In this document: positions 1 through 11,536 of the stretch, piece after piece | Numbering within the stretch: position 1 is the stretch's first letter | Layout of the letters: each line of letters begins with the position of its first letter | Source of the DNA: Paralithodes platypus | Lineage: Eukaryota; Arthropoda; Malacostraca; Decapoda; Lithodidae | Direction of reading: 5' to 3' | Assembly: GCA_032716605.1 (NCBI GenBank) | Contig: CM064552.1 | Span: 1,982,401 to 2,046,400 of the forward strand | Length of the DNA: 64,000 bases | Notes under the pieces: generated by a model | What the model was told of the DNA's origin: nothing | What the model saw: only the letters and a program-made list of their open reading frames with translations | Database searches by the model: none | Translations under genes and position numbers: made by a program

Positions 1-149
1 GGTCCTGAGTCGGTGTATAGACGGTGTTGGTTGGGGATTGTGCCACATCCCCAACCCTTAAGTAAAGTTCATGTGTAATGTAAAGTTGAATACACAACAT
101 TTTACACACACACACACACACGTCACAGTGGCCGAGAGCATAACCTGAC

Positions 150-320
150 TAAAATTAGATGAGTTTATGCAGTTTAAGAAGGACCTATGTTACTAAGAGG
201 GTTTATTGAGGTCGTATTGGCCTATTTGAGTCGTATTGGTAGATTACAAATGAAGGAATATCGTCTAATGGTAGCCAGAATATGATAAAAATTACGAATT
301 GGTGGTGAAGGGGTTAAGGC
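150..320 (+). mobile_element. family A-like remnant feeding into a tandem array
   Basis: Internal family A words are present: agatgagtttatgcagttta, agaaggacctatgttactaa, and atcgtctaatggtagccag. Its 3' terminus ggtgaaggggttaa is the start of the 30-bp array that follows. Confidence 0.5.
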
Positions 321-510
321 CTCATACATTGGTGGTGAAGGGGTTAAGGCCTCATACATTGGTGGTGAAGGGGTTAAGGCCTCATACATTGGTGGTGAAG
401 GGGTTAAGGCCTCATACATTGGTGGTGAAGGGGTTAAGGCCTCATACATTGGTGGTGAAGGGGTTAAGGCCTCATACATTGGTGGTGAAGGGGTTAAGGC
501 CTCATACATT
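301..510 (+). repeat. 30-bp tandem repeat, 7 copies
   Basis: Seven identical units ggtggtgaaggggttaaggc plus ctcatacatt. The core ggtggtgaaggggttaa equals a family A right terminus (ggtactgaaggggttaa) with two changes. Open frames here on both strands are repeat artefacts. Confidence 0.95.
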
Positions 511-511
511 G

Positions 512-1023
512 CTGACTTTTCTACACATTCTTGTTTGGATATTTTGGAGTATGCTATTTTGTCATTTTACATTATAATATCGTTGTTATCATCATCATCA
601 TCATCATCATCATTAAACGGCCTTGTAAATAGTTTGGTACCAAGTGAAGGTTCTGAAGGACTTTTGTAAAATTCCATTTATTAGTTCTCGGGATAATTGG
701 TTAACACACACACACACACACTCATACAAGCGACACAACGCTCCAAAACACACAGACACACACACGCAGACACAGACACATACACGCAGACACAGACACA
801 CACACGCAGACACAATACACACAGACATAGACACACACAGACACAGACACACACACACGCACGCGCGCGCGCGCGATACAGAACGCTCCAAAACACACAC
901 ACACACACATACCAATCCATTTTGACCCCCATAAAGAACTAATAACAATAATACTAACACGACCCCCCCCCACCGCCCTAAACACCTCTCGACCATGTGT
1001 ATTATATTTATTTCCTCAGAGCG

Positions 1024-1064
<41 letters not shown>

Positions 1065-1520
1065 AGGAGGGGGAGGGGGTGTCACACGAGAAAAATTACC
1101 GTCGAGTTCTGATAGTCAATAATTTTCAGGCAACATTTTTGCTTGTGTCTTTTGTACTGGTAGCCTATCGGAAACTAGCAACATTTTGGGGATGATTTGC
1201 ATTCATTGGCATTGGCAACTAGCAATATTTGTGGGGATAAATGTTCAGTGCTATTGGAAACTAGTAAAATTTCTGGTGATCGGAAACTAGATTGAAAACT
1301 AACTGAGGTGACAGAATGTTCATAATTCTTATGTTCTTTACACCAACCAACGTTACTTCTAAAACTCAATGAAATCAACAAATCCATGTGGCAGGCCTTC
1401 AGATCAGAGTGGCCGATGAAAGTTGAGGGTAAACAATGGCTCGTGTGACAGCGCCTTTCAACCACGGGGCTAAAGGTCAATATAACCCATAGGAGGTCAA
1501 TGGGGTGGAGACAATGACTT
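512..1520. other. no gene; CA-rich microsatellites and unique sequence
   Basis: Holds (atc)n at 588-613, compound CA/CAGA repeats with a GC run at 703-910, (ga)n at 1026-1058 and otherwise unrecognised sequence with four degenerate ggaaactag(c/t)aa words at 1169-1290. Confidence 0.7.
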
Positions 1521-1524
1521 GACG

Positions 1525-2278
1525 GGGGGGTGGGGGGGGGGGGAATTGGAACCAGGAAATATGAGGGGGGCTATTGGAGTTTTAGGAGTATGTGAACGTG
1601 AAGGGGGGGGGGGGGGGATTATTGGAGTTTTAGGAGTGTGGAGGAGGGGGGGGGTTAATTGGAGTTTTAGGAGTGTGTGGAGGAGGGAGAGAGAAGGGGT
1701 GGGATTATTGGAGTTTTAGGAGTGTGGAGGAGGGGGGGGGATTATTGGAGTTTTAGGAGTGTGTGGAGGAGGGAGAGAGAAGGGTGGAATTATTGGAGTT
1801 TTAGGAGTGTGGAGGAGGAGGAGAAGAGATTATTGGAGTTTTAGGAGGGTGGGAGAAGAGATTATTGGAGTTTTAGGAGGGTGTGGATGAAAGGGGTGGC
1901 GTTTTTTGTTTTTGTTTTTTAGGAGTCTGGAGGTGGGGGGGGGGGGGGGTAGGGGAGGAGGGATTATTGGAGTTTTAGAAGTGTTGGGAGGAGGGTGGGA
2001 GGTTATTAGGCTTTTAGGAGTGTGTGGGACCAGGAGGGGTGCTTTTTGAGGGGATGAGGGATTATTGGGGTTATAGGGGGGGGGGGGGGTGTGATCTTTG
2101 AGGGGTTGGGGGATTATTGGAGTTATAGGAGTGTGTAGGATAGGGGGGGGGAGTGTTCTTTGAGGGGATGGGGGATTATTGGAGTCATAGGAGTGGGAGG
2201 AGGGGTGGGGGTGTTTATTTAGGGGATGGGGGATTATTGGGATTTTAGGAGTATGTGTGGAGGTGAGGGGTGTTTTCA

Positions 2279-2309
<31 letters not shown>

Positions 2310-2310
2310 A
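1525..2310 (+). repeat. degenerate G-rich minisatellite
   Basis: Unit roughly ggattattggagttttagga plus gtgtggaggagggg, about 16 copies of variable length, with many runs of 7-12 G. The plus strand has strong G-quadruplex potential; the minus strand reads as an artefactual Pro-rich ORF. Confidence 0.85.
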
Positions 2311-2321
2311 GAGGGGGATTT

Positions 2322-2791
2322 TGTATTTAGAGGGAGGGTGTCGTCTGTATAGTGTATTTAGAGGGAGGGTGTCGTCTGTATAGTGTATTTAGAGGGAGGG
2401 TGTCGTCTGTATAGTGTATTTAGAGGGAGGGTGTCGTCTGTATAGTGTATTTAGAGGGAGGGTGTCGTCTGTATAGTGTATTTAGAGGGAGGGTGTCGTC
2501 TGTATAGTGTATTTAGAGGGAGGGTGTCGTCTGTATAGTGTATTTAGAGGGAGGGTGTCGTCTGTATAGTGTATTTAGAGGGAGGTGTCGTCTGTATAGT
2601 GTATTTAGAGGGAGGGTGTCGTCTGTATAGTGTATTTAGAGGGAGGGTGTCGTCTGTATAGTGTATTTAGAGGGAGGGTGTCGTCTGTATAGTGTATTTA
2701 GAGGGAGGGTGTCGTCTGTATAGTGTATTTAGAGGGAGGGTGTCGTCTGTATAGTGTATTTAGAGGGAGGGTGTCGTCTGTATAGTGTATT
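2322..2791 (+). repeat. 31-bp tandem repeat, about 15 copies
   Basis: Units of gtatttagagggagggtgtc plus gtctgtatagt, essentially identical except one copy lacking a G at about 2585. This homogeneity implies recent amplification. It directly follows the G-rich array. Confidence 0.95.
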
Positions 2792-3089
2792 TGATTCTAT
2801 ATAATTTTTAAGCATAACCAAACGGGTTTTATAAATTTTAGTAAACATAATAAAAATAACGGTTATCATTATGATTCTAATAATCATAATAATTTTATAC
2901 AAAATAATAACAATACTGCAATACAATATAATAATAATAATAATAATAATAATAAAGTAATATGAAAATACTACCCATTAATAACAACAATAACAATAAT
3001 ATCCTCCACCTTTTTCCATCTCCATCCCTCACCAAAACACAAACCGGAGATATCAACACCCCCTCCCCCCCCCCCCCCCCTTACCCCTT

Positions 3090-3185
3090 GGCTACGTCAC
3101 CCGCTCCCCTGACGCTGATTGGCTGATTTGTGAGCTCCCGGGGCCAATCAGCAGCCGGGGTTGTATATCCGCGCCTCTCCATTTA
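3090..3185. promoter_or_regulatory. promoter-like island with paired CCAAT boxes
   Basis: A GC-rich stretch in AT-rich surroundings with tacgtcac (CRE-like), a perfect 10-bp inverted pair gctgattggc/gccaatcagc (3114-3123, 3143-3152) giving two opposed CCAAT boxes, then ttgtatatccgcgcc 20 nt downstream. The spacing fits a core promoter firing rightward. No gene is seen within 5 kb on that side. Confidence 0.4.
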
Positions 3186-3218
3186 GGAAATCGGCCTAAT
3201 CGATGGTGTAATTCAATA

Positions 3219-3252
<34 letters not shown>

Positions 3253-3291
3253 CGCCGTCAGGAATCGTCTATTGTTTTGATCTTTCTGTGT

Positions 3292-3615
3292 TTAAGGGGA
3301 GATTTTTCTTGTTTGTTTATGTATTTATTTATTTATTTATTTATTATTTTCTTACGTTTCCTCCCAATACCTCCATCAAGCTTAACAAATATCTCCAATA
3401 TTTCCCACGACATAAATTTGTAAATTTTTCGGTAGAAACATTTCCTGGCCGAAGGCCAATTCCTTCTAAATTACAGGTTTGCTATCGCTTGCCAGGAAAA
3501 AAATACACCTAAATGGCACGAAAGGTCTTAAAATCGCCAAACTAATGGAGCGAACTTCTAAAATCTCAAACGTGATGGAGCTAAACGTAAAGAAGTGGGT
3601 ACAGAAAAACAAAAC
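3292..3615 (+). mobile_element. family C TTAA element, right end diverged
   Basis: TTAA at 3292, then ggggagatttttcttgtttg; internal ctccatcaagctt, aaatttttcggtagaaacat, the gccgaaggcc palindrome, cctaaatggcacgaaaggtc and ggagctaaac. The right TTAA end is not recognisable. Confidence 0.75.
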
Positions 3616-4339
3616 CAACTCCAGAGCCCGAACAGAAACAACATCTAATGTTTCAGTTCTTAGAGTCCGGTACCACTTTCGTGTTCCCTCGCCCCTTTCT
3701 CTGTCTCGTCTAGTGGATGAATTTTATAAAGGTAGGAGGATGCCTAGCTACCCGCCCCCGGAAGGACAAGTAGAGTAGTAAAAGAGGCTTACAGAAACGG
3801 CTAAAGTTGGGTAGAGGATGCCAAACCTCACTCTGGATAGGACACCCCCCCCCCCCCCCCTACTAAGAGTTACTAAGGAATAATTTCATCTGACCACTAG
3901 AAGAAAATAAATAAGACTGAAGTTGGGTTTTTGTGGGAGGAATTTTGAACTTGACGGTGTACTCCCTCCTCCTCCTTCTCTCTCTCTCTCTCTCTCTCTC
4001 TCGAGCGCTTTTTCCGGCAATTTTCGATGAGCAAGTGTTTTTTCTCTTAATATCTTGTGGCTCTTTGACTTTGGAAACGGAAACTTTACTGAAGGTAGAT
4101 TATGCTAGGTGGCTGATTTCTGATAAAACTTATATTTTGAAGTTGTCAGACCACAATTGCTCGTAAAAATTGACGTAAAGAGAGTTCGTGTGACATTGCC
4201 CTTAGCAATCTTCTTCTCTGGGAACATTTTGGAGTCTGTACGGTCATCTCTATCGATAACTAATTTGAGTGCTGATTAGCATTGGGTGGCAGAGATCTTA
4301 ATACTGTTTATTTTTATATTTATTTATATATATATATAA

Positions 4340-4610
4340 TGTTTTGTTTTAAGTTTGCTCAATAGACCTCCAACAAGCTTAAAAATAATACCCCCAAGAG
4401 AAATATAAATATAAATATATTGCTTCGGCCGGTTCCTCCAAATTACTGGCTCGCTATGGCAAGAAAGGTCTTAAATTTGACAACTAAATGGAGCGAAAGC
4501 TCTCAAAATTGCCAAAGAAATGGGACAAACGTCTTAAGATCGCAAAACTAATGGGGGCTAAAAATGAGGGAGAAGGGGTTCCAGAAAAACTAAAAAATCT
4601 CCTCGTAATT
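4340..4610 (+). mobile_element. old family C element
   Basis: Contains gacctccaacaagcttaaaa, cttcggccggttcctccaaa, ggctcgctatgg and ggggctaaaaatgagggaga; both termini are decayed. Confidence 0.6.
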
Positions 4611-5864
4611 CGGAAACTGTCACTCCGGAAAATCCCGATAAAAAGTTGCCGGAAGTGAAGCGCTCGTGTTACTCCTCCGCCTCGGCCATTTCTGTGAAGG
4701 ATCGGTACCGAAAAGTTTCGTTCATGCCCGCCCAGAGATTAAATTCAAAACCCACTCTGTCTATTATAACCGTTGGCCGGGACCGTTATTTTCCGCTGGG
4801 GTTTGCACCATTCTCACTTTGTTTCGTGGAGTTTGAATGTCTGAGATGGTAAGGGTGTGTGTGTGTGGTTGGAGGGGGGCGGGTAATGTTTTTTTTTTCG
4901 GCCAGTAAGATCCTACATTAACCCTTTCAATACGAGCCTAACCTAAGCTCGCCTAAATAGAAGCTTTGAGTAATCTAACACTCTAACCTAGTCTGTATAG
5001 GTTTGTGGCCGTTTGAGTTGTGGCCGTATCGGAGTGTGGCTGTTTTTACCTGCTTCCTAAGGGATTTGGATTAGTTTGGAGAAGGAATGTGAGGGTGACT
5101 AAATTAGTGGGGGGGGGAGGGGGTTCTGATTGGGATTGATTTTGATTACTCAAGGAGGGATTGGAAGGGGAAAGTTTCTTTGGGTGGGTCTTTGAGCGTA
5201 TTGTTGTGGGGTGGAGAGGAAGAGATGGAAGGGGTACGTGGATATTATAGGTTCTTTGGTTGGGGTTATGGACTCCGGGGAAAGAGAGAGGGGGCGGGGT
5301 TGGAGGGGGGATTTGTAGCAGTGCACTAAGTTATAAGATTATATATTAAAGTACCGTGCGGAAATAGGAATATATCAAAGAATTAGTAGAAAGCGAGAGG
5401 TCCTAAGCTATAGTAGCGTGTTACATTTTAAGGCTGGGGTCAATGAATTTACATTCCTTGACCCCAGCGTTAAAACCTAACACACTTTCCGCTCCCCATT
5501 CCCATCTCACACCTCTTGTGTCCGCAAATCAAAAGCGTTCTAGTATTTACCCCAGATGTCTGAGTATGATAAACAGAGCATAGTTTGTAGCCCAGCTCCG
5601 ACACACTCGCCAGGACCAAGGCCATCCACACGATTGCTCCAATAACATATATGATCTTAAAGGGGTAAAGTAGGGAGGCTTATGCTTGGCTGCACGTTGC
5701 CGAGTCACTTTCTTCCTTGCCCTTGCCCTTTGAAGCATGTAGTGGACAACCTACCTAACCTGGTGCACACTGCACAGTACAAGTTATCACAGTCTACTCA
5801 GCTCTACTGTAGCTATTCCATATGGGACTTTGCTTACATATTGAATACCTACTCCAGGTTCCTG
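4611..5864. other. no gene recognised
   Basis: Unique sequence with a G-rich run (5110-5300) and an imperfect 26-bp palindrome at 5418-5483. Short open frames (for example 4646-4852) lack similarity or codon bias that I can recognise. Confidence 0.5.
5418..5483. repeat. imperfect inverted repeat around gggtcaa
   Basis: gtgttacattttaaggctgg plus ggtcaa pairs with ttgaccccagcgttaaaacc plus taacac across a 14-nt spacer, with a few mismatches. It may be a small MITE with TTACA/TAACA-like ends. Confidence 0.55.
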
Positions 5865-6078
5865 TTAACCCTTTGAGTACCAGCGACGTGTGTTGTATTT
5901 TATTGTAGCCATGTTCAGACGATATTATGCAGCTTACGAAGGATATGTGGTTGTTAAAAGGGTTGATTGAGATAGTTTGAAGCCTTATTATTGCTAGAGG
6001 TTCTTCCTAAGCTGAAGAAAATCGTCCAATAGCTGCCAGAATATGATGAAAAGGACGTCCCTGGTACTGAATGGGTTG
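5865..6078 (+). mobile_element. family A TTAA element
   Basis: TTAAccctttgagtaccagcgacg at left; the right end gacgtccctggtactgaatg ends ggttga, so the right TTAA has mutated. 214 bp. Confidence 0.8.
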
Positions 6079-6099
6079 ACTACCAGGTGAACAGAGGCA

Positions 6100-7405
6100 T
6101 AGGGAGTTGAAGAGGAATTGCTAGTGGTGGTGAGAGCAGTTCTGTGAGGTGGTGGAAGAGAATGGTGATAATGGTAGTGGTAACGGAAGGGAAGTGGAGG
6201 AGGAAGGTGGAAGTGAAGGGAGTGCCAGGGGTGATAATGGAGGAGAGGTGGAATGATGTGGTGGAGTATCGGGAATGATAAAGGAGTAAGGTGAGGTAAT
6301 TGTGGTGGTGAAGGAGGTGGTTCATGAGCAAGGACAGTGGTGGAGGAGGAGGTGGTGGTAGTGGTGGAGGAAGAAGGTGGTGGTGGAGGAGGAGGAAGGT
6401 GGCAGTGGTGGTGGAGATAAGATTAATTGTGGTGGTGGGGGAGGAAAATGGTGGTGGAGGTAGCCAATGGACCCAGCAGGCTGATGAAACCCTCTGGCTA
6501 ACACACCGTGGCAAATGTTGACGGATGGACTTTTCCTCCTGGCCCTCCCTCCTCCTCTCCCCCTCCCCACTTTCCTTCCTTCCTCTTTCCCCGACCCCTT
6601 CCTCCTTCTTTACTTCCTGCATTCTCTCTCTCCCTCCCCCCCCCCACTTTCCGTCCTCCCTCCTTTCCTTCCTACCTCTCTCTCTTTCCTCATGTCCCTC
6701 CTTCCTTCCTCCCTTCCCTCTTTCCTCCTGGCTCACTTTCCTCCCTTACTTCCCACCTCCCTCTTTTCTCCTTATTTCCTTCCTCCCCTCTTTCTTCCTG
6801 TCTCTCCTTCCTTCCATACCCCCCCCCCCCCTCCCTGTCCCTCCTTCCTTACTCCCCTCCTTCCTTTCTTACTTTCCCCCTCCCTCTCTCCTCCTGGCCC
6901 TCCTTCCTTCTTTACTTTCCCCCTCCCCGCCCTCTTTCCCCATGACCCTCCTTGCTTCCTTCCTCTCTTTTTCCTCCTGACCTTCCTTCCTTCCTTCCTT
7001 CCTTCCTCTTTGCCTTCCTTCATTTTTGTTATCCTCCCTCTTACCCATTCTCCCTCCCCCTTCCTTCTTTCCTTCCTCTCCCTTACCTTATCTCTTCTCC
7101 TTCCTTCCCTCTCCCTCCCTCCTCCTCTTTCCCTCCCTCCCTCCCAACTACTTATCTTCCTCCCCCCCCCCCCCCTTCCCGTCCATCTCCCCTCCCTCTA
7201 ATTATCTGGCTACTCAGAAAAGATAAAGAAAAAGAAAGACGAAAGAGGACAAATAGGAGAAGAGGGAGAAAGAAGAAGAAAATATGGGAGGAGTGACATA
7301 TGAATAAGAAGAAGAGTAAGGGAATAAATGAAGGTGATGAAACAGGGAAATGATAATAATGTAAAAAATAAATTTAATAATATTAACAACTTGTGATTAA
7401 TGGAG

Positions 7406-7445
<40 letters not shown>

Positions 7446-7840
7446 GGGGGGGGTTCCAGGGTAAATTAGTTGATGTTATGTGGGCGAGGGAGGGGGGTGA
7501 GGGGAGGGGGGATGGACGAGGGAGAGACTGAGGGTAGGGGAAGGGGAGTAGAGAATTAGAGAGCGATGAGGGGGGGGGGGGGAAGGGGGCACAAAATTAA
7601 AGAGGGGGGGAAGGGGGTAACAAGATTAGAGAAGGGGAAAGTGAGATAGAGAAAGGGAGGACGGGGGATGAGAGAGAGAGAGAGGGAGGAGGAGGGAAGG
7701 GAGATTCAAGATTAGAGAAGGGGTGGGAGAATAATAGAGGGGGTAGAGAATTAGACAGTGGGAAGATAACAAATGGAAAGGGGGGCGGGGGGGCAAGCGG
7801 GGGAGAGAATGACAGAGAGATTTACTTAGATACACTGACC
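6100..7840. repeat. purine/pyrimidine strand-switch block
   Basis: Plus-strand GGTGGT/GGAGGA purine-rich text (6100-6470) changes at 6530 to an almost pure C/T tract of CTTCCTTCC and CCCTCCTC to about 7205, then back to purine-rich GAGAG/GGGGG (7210-7840). Long frames in it (up to 228 codons, Ser/Pro/Leu/Phe only) are artefacts of composition. Confidence 0.85.
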
Positions 7841-8052
7841 ACACATACCTTACGATCCCATCGAGGTGGTCAGGACCTAATTCTAATAGAAATAGCTAAC
7901 CCATGAGTAAGGGAAAGGGGAAGGAAAGAATAGCAAAGAAGAAGGCTCTCTCCCTACCCTCCGGCAGAGAGAGAGAGAGTTACAAGGAATAGCTAGTGTC
8001 TCAGAGACCTTGTCCATTTCGGGGAGGTACTCAAAGTGGAAGGTGATAGACT

Positions 8053-9078
8053 GTTTAGTGCACTACACTCTTCACAGAGTGCAAAATACTATCTACTCTC
8101 TTCTTGAACTGCTCTACTGAAGAACTGTTTACAACTTCAGAGGGAAGTTTGTGAAAAAGTTCCACTAATACTACAGTAGTGCTGAATTCTAATTCCAATT
8201 CTAATTTCCAGCCATGGTTGCGTGTTGTATTCATATTGAGGGTTAAATTTGTTGCTATAATCCACATTGTCAAGCCCATTAAGTATTTTAAAAACTTCAA
8301 TAAGTTGACCTCATAATCTGCGTGTCTCCAAAGAAAGAGATCAAGAACTCTCAACCGGTCCTCATAGCTCAGTCTTTTACTCGATAGAATAAGCTTTGTA
8401 GCCCTAGCTTGTACTCTTCCAGTAACTCTATATATTTCCTGAGTGCTGGAGACCAGAATTGAACAGCATACTCCAGGAGAGGCCGTAGCAGACCCTTGTA
8501 AAGTATGAGGACAATTTCCTTATTTCTATACTTAAATTGCCTCTTAACCCCTTCTGTACCGGCGACGTCCTTTAACTTTATTCTGGATACTATTAGACGA
8601 TTTTATTCAATATCAATAGAGCCTCCAGCAATTTACAGGCTTCGAACTATCTCACTGAACCCTCTATACTATCACAGATCCTTCTTAAACTGTACAATAT
8701 CCTCGAAATATAGCTAGAATAAAAAGAAAAGGACGTCGCCGGTACAGAAAGGGTTAATATAGCCTAATCATTTTTGAGCTTTCTTCTCTACTTCAATGCA
8801 CTGCTTGGAAACATTTAGGTCACTGCTGATCACAATACCCAAATCCTTTCAGTCATTTCCAGAAGCATTCCCAATAGCGAAGTAGCCTGATTTGGGGTTT
8901 GCTTGTTCGACATGCATCACCTTGCACTTGCCCAAGTTTAGAGGCATCTGCCATGTCTCTGACCATTCACCCAGTCGGTTGAGATCCATCCTAAGCTGCT
9001 CAGCCCCTTTGGGGCCCTTCATATTAATTTCCATGTTCTATGTCATCTACAAACTTGAAGATCACACTCAACATACCT
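8053..9078 (-). pseudogene. decayed CR1-like reverse transcriptase, antisense, split by a family A element
   Basis: Read on the minus strand, 9034-8849 gives LGEWSETWQMPLNLGKCKVM (RT thumb, cf. W-Q-M-x-F-N-x-x-K-C-K-V), preceded by KFVDDIE at about 9040-9055 where an active copy has FADDT. After the inserted element (8544-8757) come LLRPLLEYAVQFWSPALRKY, then MRVLDLFLWRH and FHKLPSEVVNSSSVEQFKKR, matching the C-terminal end of the LINE at 57-58 kb. Several frameshifts and the changed catalytic motif show it is dead. Confidence 0.8.
8544..8757 (-). mobile_element. family A TTAA element inserted in an RT relic
   Basis: Both TTAA sites are intact, with TIRs ccccttctgtaccggcgacg and cgtcgccggtacagaaaggg. 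214 bp including the duplicated TTAA. It interrupts the antisense RT pseudogene. Confidence 0.92.
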
Positions 9079-10015
9079 GTAATTTAACATTTGCAAAAAC
9101 CCACCAATATAATGTATATTCCAAGAAAATATATTAAGCACTTGGGCACAACTCTAATTGACTGTAAATGGCTTGTGTTGAAAGATATCCTCGATAAACA
9201 TATACATATATAATTAAAGGGAACGTCTAAACTAGAATTTAATCCCAAAATAAACTCCAATAAACTCAAGTATTAAATATTTTGATAAGCAGTAGCCTAC
9301 TTATGCTGCAAGGGTAATTTGTCGGCTTGACTGTGCTGTAATTAGGTAAAGACATCGTTATCCCAACATAAATCCTTCTGACTGCTTACAAAATAACAAT
9401 CAAGGAAGACACATTGGAACCATTCCCGCGTAACATAATTATAGGTCGCTTGAGGAGAAAATTTATTGAGTTACCCATTATAAGGAGACCATTTTCTTCC
9501 GCGCTGTATGAGAGAAAATGGCTCTTATTCCGTTGTGGATGGATAACTAAGATAGATTGTAATGAGTTCAGTAAGTAAGTTAGTTCTAATTTAGAGACCA
9601 ATTTCTCCATTAACGTAGTGGGGACTCGAGAGAGAGAGAGGGTCTCTTAGTGGATAATATAAGAATAACAACTAGAGAGTATGTTTATTTTTCAATTATT
9701 TACAAGTATTATCCTCCAAATTTGTTGTAAAATATTCAAATTGTTATTAACTTGGTTAATAGGGAATTCTGACGAATTACTCGGGTCGCGTTGAACGAAT
9801 TTTTCGTTAGGGTACTCGCAGAGAATTGCTTTTGGGTTACATGTATCAATTAAACAGTACACTATTCCAAGTAATCCATCGTCACTAGATATTGAAGGCT
9901 TAGGCTATACATCATATTATCCATTCGAAGATCTGAAGAAAAATGTAAACTATACTGTATAAATTTATATATATACCTGTATGTACTTCGATTCGATATA
10001 GTTTTCCAATATTCG
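9079..10015. other. no gene recognised
   Basis: AT-rich unique sequence without coding character on either strand. Confidence 0.5.
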
Positions 10016-10017
10016 AA

Positions 10018-10350
10018 ATGTATAAAGAAAGCACTACACACCCAGGGTTCATATATGTATAAAGAAAGCACTACACACCCAGGGTTCATATATGTATAAA
10101 GAAAGCACTACACACCCAGGGTTCATATATGTATAAAGAAAGCACTACACACCCAGGGTTCATATATGTATAAAGAAAGCACTACACACCCAGGGTTCAT
10201 ATATGTATAAAGAAAGCACTACACACCCAGGGTTCATATATGTATAAAGAAAGCACTACACACCCAGGGTTCATATATGTATAAAGAAAGCACTACACAC
10301 CCAGGGTTCATATATGTATAAAGAAAGCACTACACACCCAGGGTTCATAT
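10018..10350 (+). repeat. 37-bp tandem repeat, 9 copies
   Basis: Unit atgtataaagaaagcactac plus acacccagggttcatat, identical between copies. Confidence 0.95.
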
Positions 10351-10841
10351 ATTACAACAGTATTGCACGAACTGAAATCTTGTTTTGTTCCATTACTTAG
10401 AAGGTTTAAGACGTTTCGCCCCATAAAGTTTAGCTATAGTAAGACGCTTCAGGTGTCGATATATTTATGGGCGAGCAATATCAGGCCTGTAACTTACAAG
10501 AAATCGGCCTTCGATTACATTTTTCTATCGAAGAAATGTACAGATTTAGGTTGAAGGGGATATGGGTGGACATTTTGAAGGAAGTCGGGAACGCGATTTT
10601 GTTAGCGTAGGAGACAAACTATGATACACGAAAAAGTTATTAATATCCTCTATAATAACTAAGCACAATAGCATATTAACCCACAAGACGTCGGACCAGA
10701 TAGTGTTAAATGGTGGAACTTAGACTCCAGAATGTTGTATAGAGTGCTTGCCAGATATTTAGTCAATGAAATTATGCTAGAGGTGACGATAGAGTGTCCT
10801 AGTATTGAAATATTAGGGATAATGGGAATGAGGACTACATA

Positions 10842-11536
10842 TTAACCCCTTCTGTACCGGCGACGTCTTTTTATTTTTATTCTAGCTATATTTAGACCAT
10901 TTTGTGCAGTTTAAGGAGGATCTGTGGTAGTTGTTAGGTGAGATAGTTCGAAGCCTATTAATTGCTGAAGGGTGTTCTTAACCCGTTCAGTACCAGAGAC
11001 GTCCTGTTTCATCCTTCCTAAGCTGCATAATATCTTCTAAATACAGCTAGAATATAATATAACACGTCGCTGGTACTCAAAGGGTTAAGGGGGGTGACCT
11101 GTTTTTGTTCTGTCCTTTTCTATCTTTCTCTGGCTTGTATCCATTTGGCCCCATTCAGCCTACTGTTTTAAGACGTTTATCCCCATCCAGGTGTCAATTT
11201 TTTACTGGTGAGCGGTAGCGAGCCAGCATATTTTTTATTTTTGTTTGACAGCAGGCTAAATTTGTACATTTTTCGATAGAAAAATTTCTCCGGCGAAGCC
11301 GGATTTCTTCATATAATGCTGGCTCGCTATCGCTCGCCAGGAAGAAATCGACACCTAGATGGGGATAAACGTCTTAAAATAGTAGGCTGAATGGGGCCAA
11401 ATGGATACAAGCCAGAGAAAGAGAGAAAAGTACATAAATAACAAAAAGCAGGTCATCCCCCTTAAGGTGAATACAATCGTCCAATAGCAGCCAGAATAAA
11501 GTTAAAATTAGACGTCGCCGGTACAGAAGGGGTTAA
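10842..11536 (+). mobile_element. family A element carrying two nested TTAA elements
   Basis: The left terminus ccccttctgtaccggcgacg starts after TTAA 10842. The element is interrupted at an internal TTAA (10978) by a shortened family A copy (10978-11088) and then a family B copy (11085-11465), and resumes at 11466 (gaatacaatcgtccaatagc) to its right end cgtcgccggtacagaagggg TTAA (11533-11536). Confidence 0.8.
11085..11465 (+). mobile_element. family B fold-back TTAA element
   Basis: TTAAggggggtgacctg... at left and ...caggtcatcccccTTAA at right. Arms of about 150 bp (ggcttgtatccatttggccc / gggccaaatggatacaagcc and onward) are inverted. Centre holds ccggcgaagccgg and ctggctcgctatcgctcgcc. 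Confidence 0.88.

Noticed and set aside
3292..3778. Two overlapping short + strand frames as a small gene
   Set aside because: They run along a family C transposon and out of it; the codons follow the element consensus.
6080..7296. Several 80-228-codon frames on both strands
   Set aside because: They lie in a purine/pyrimidine tract and consist only of a few residues dictated by composition; no start context, domain or splice structure.
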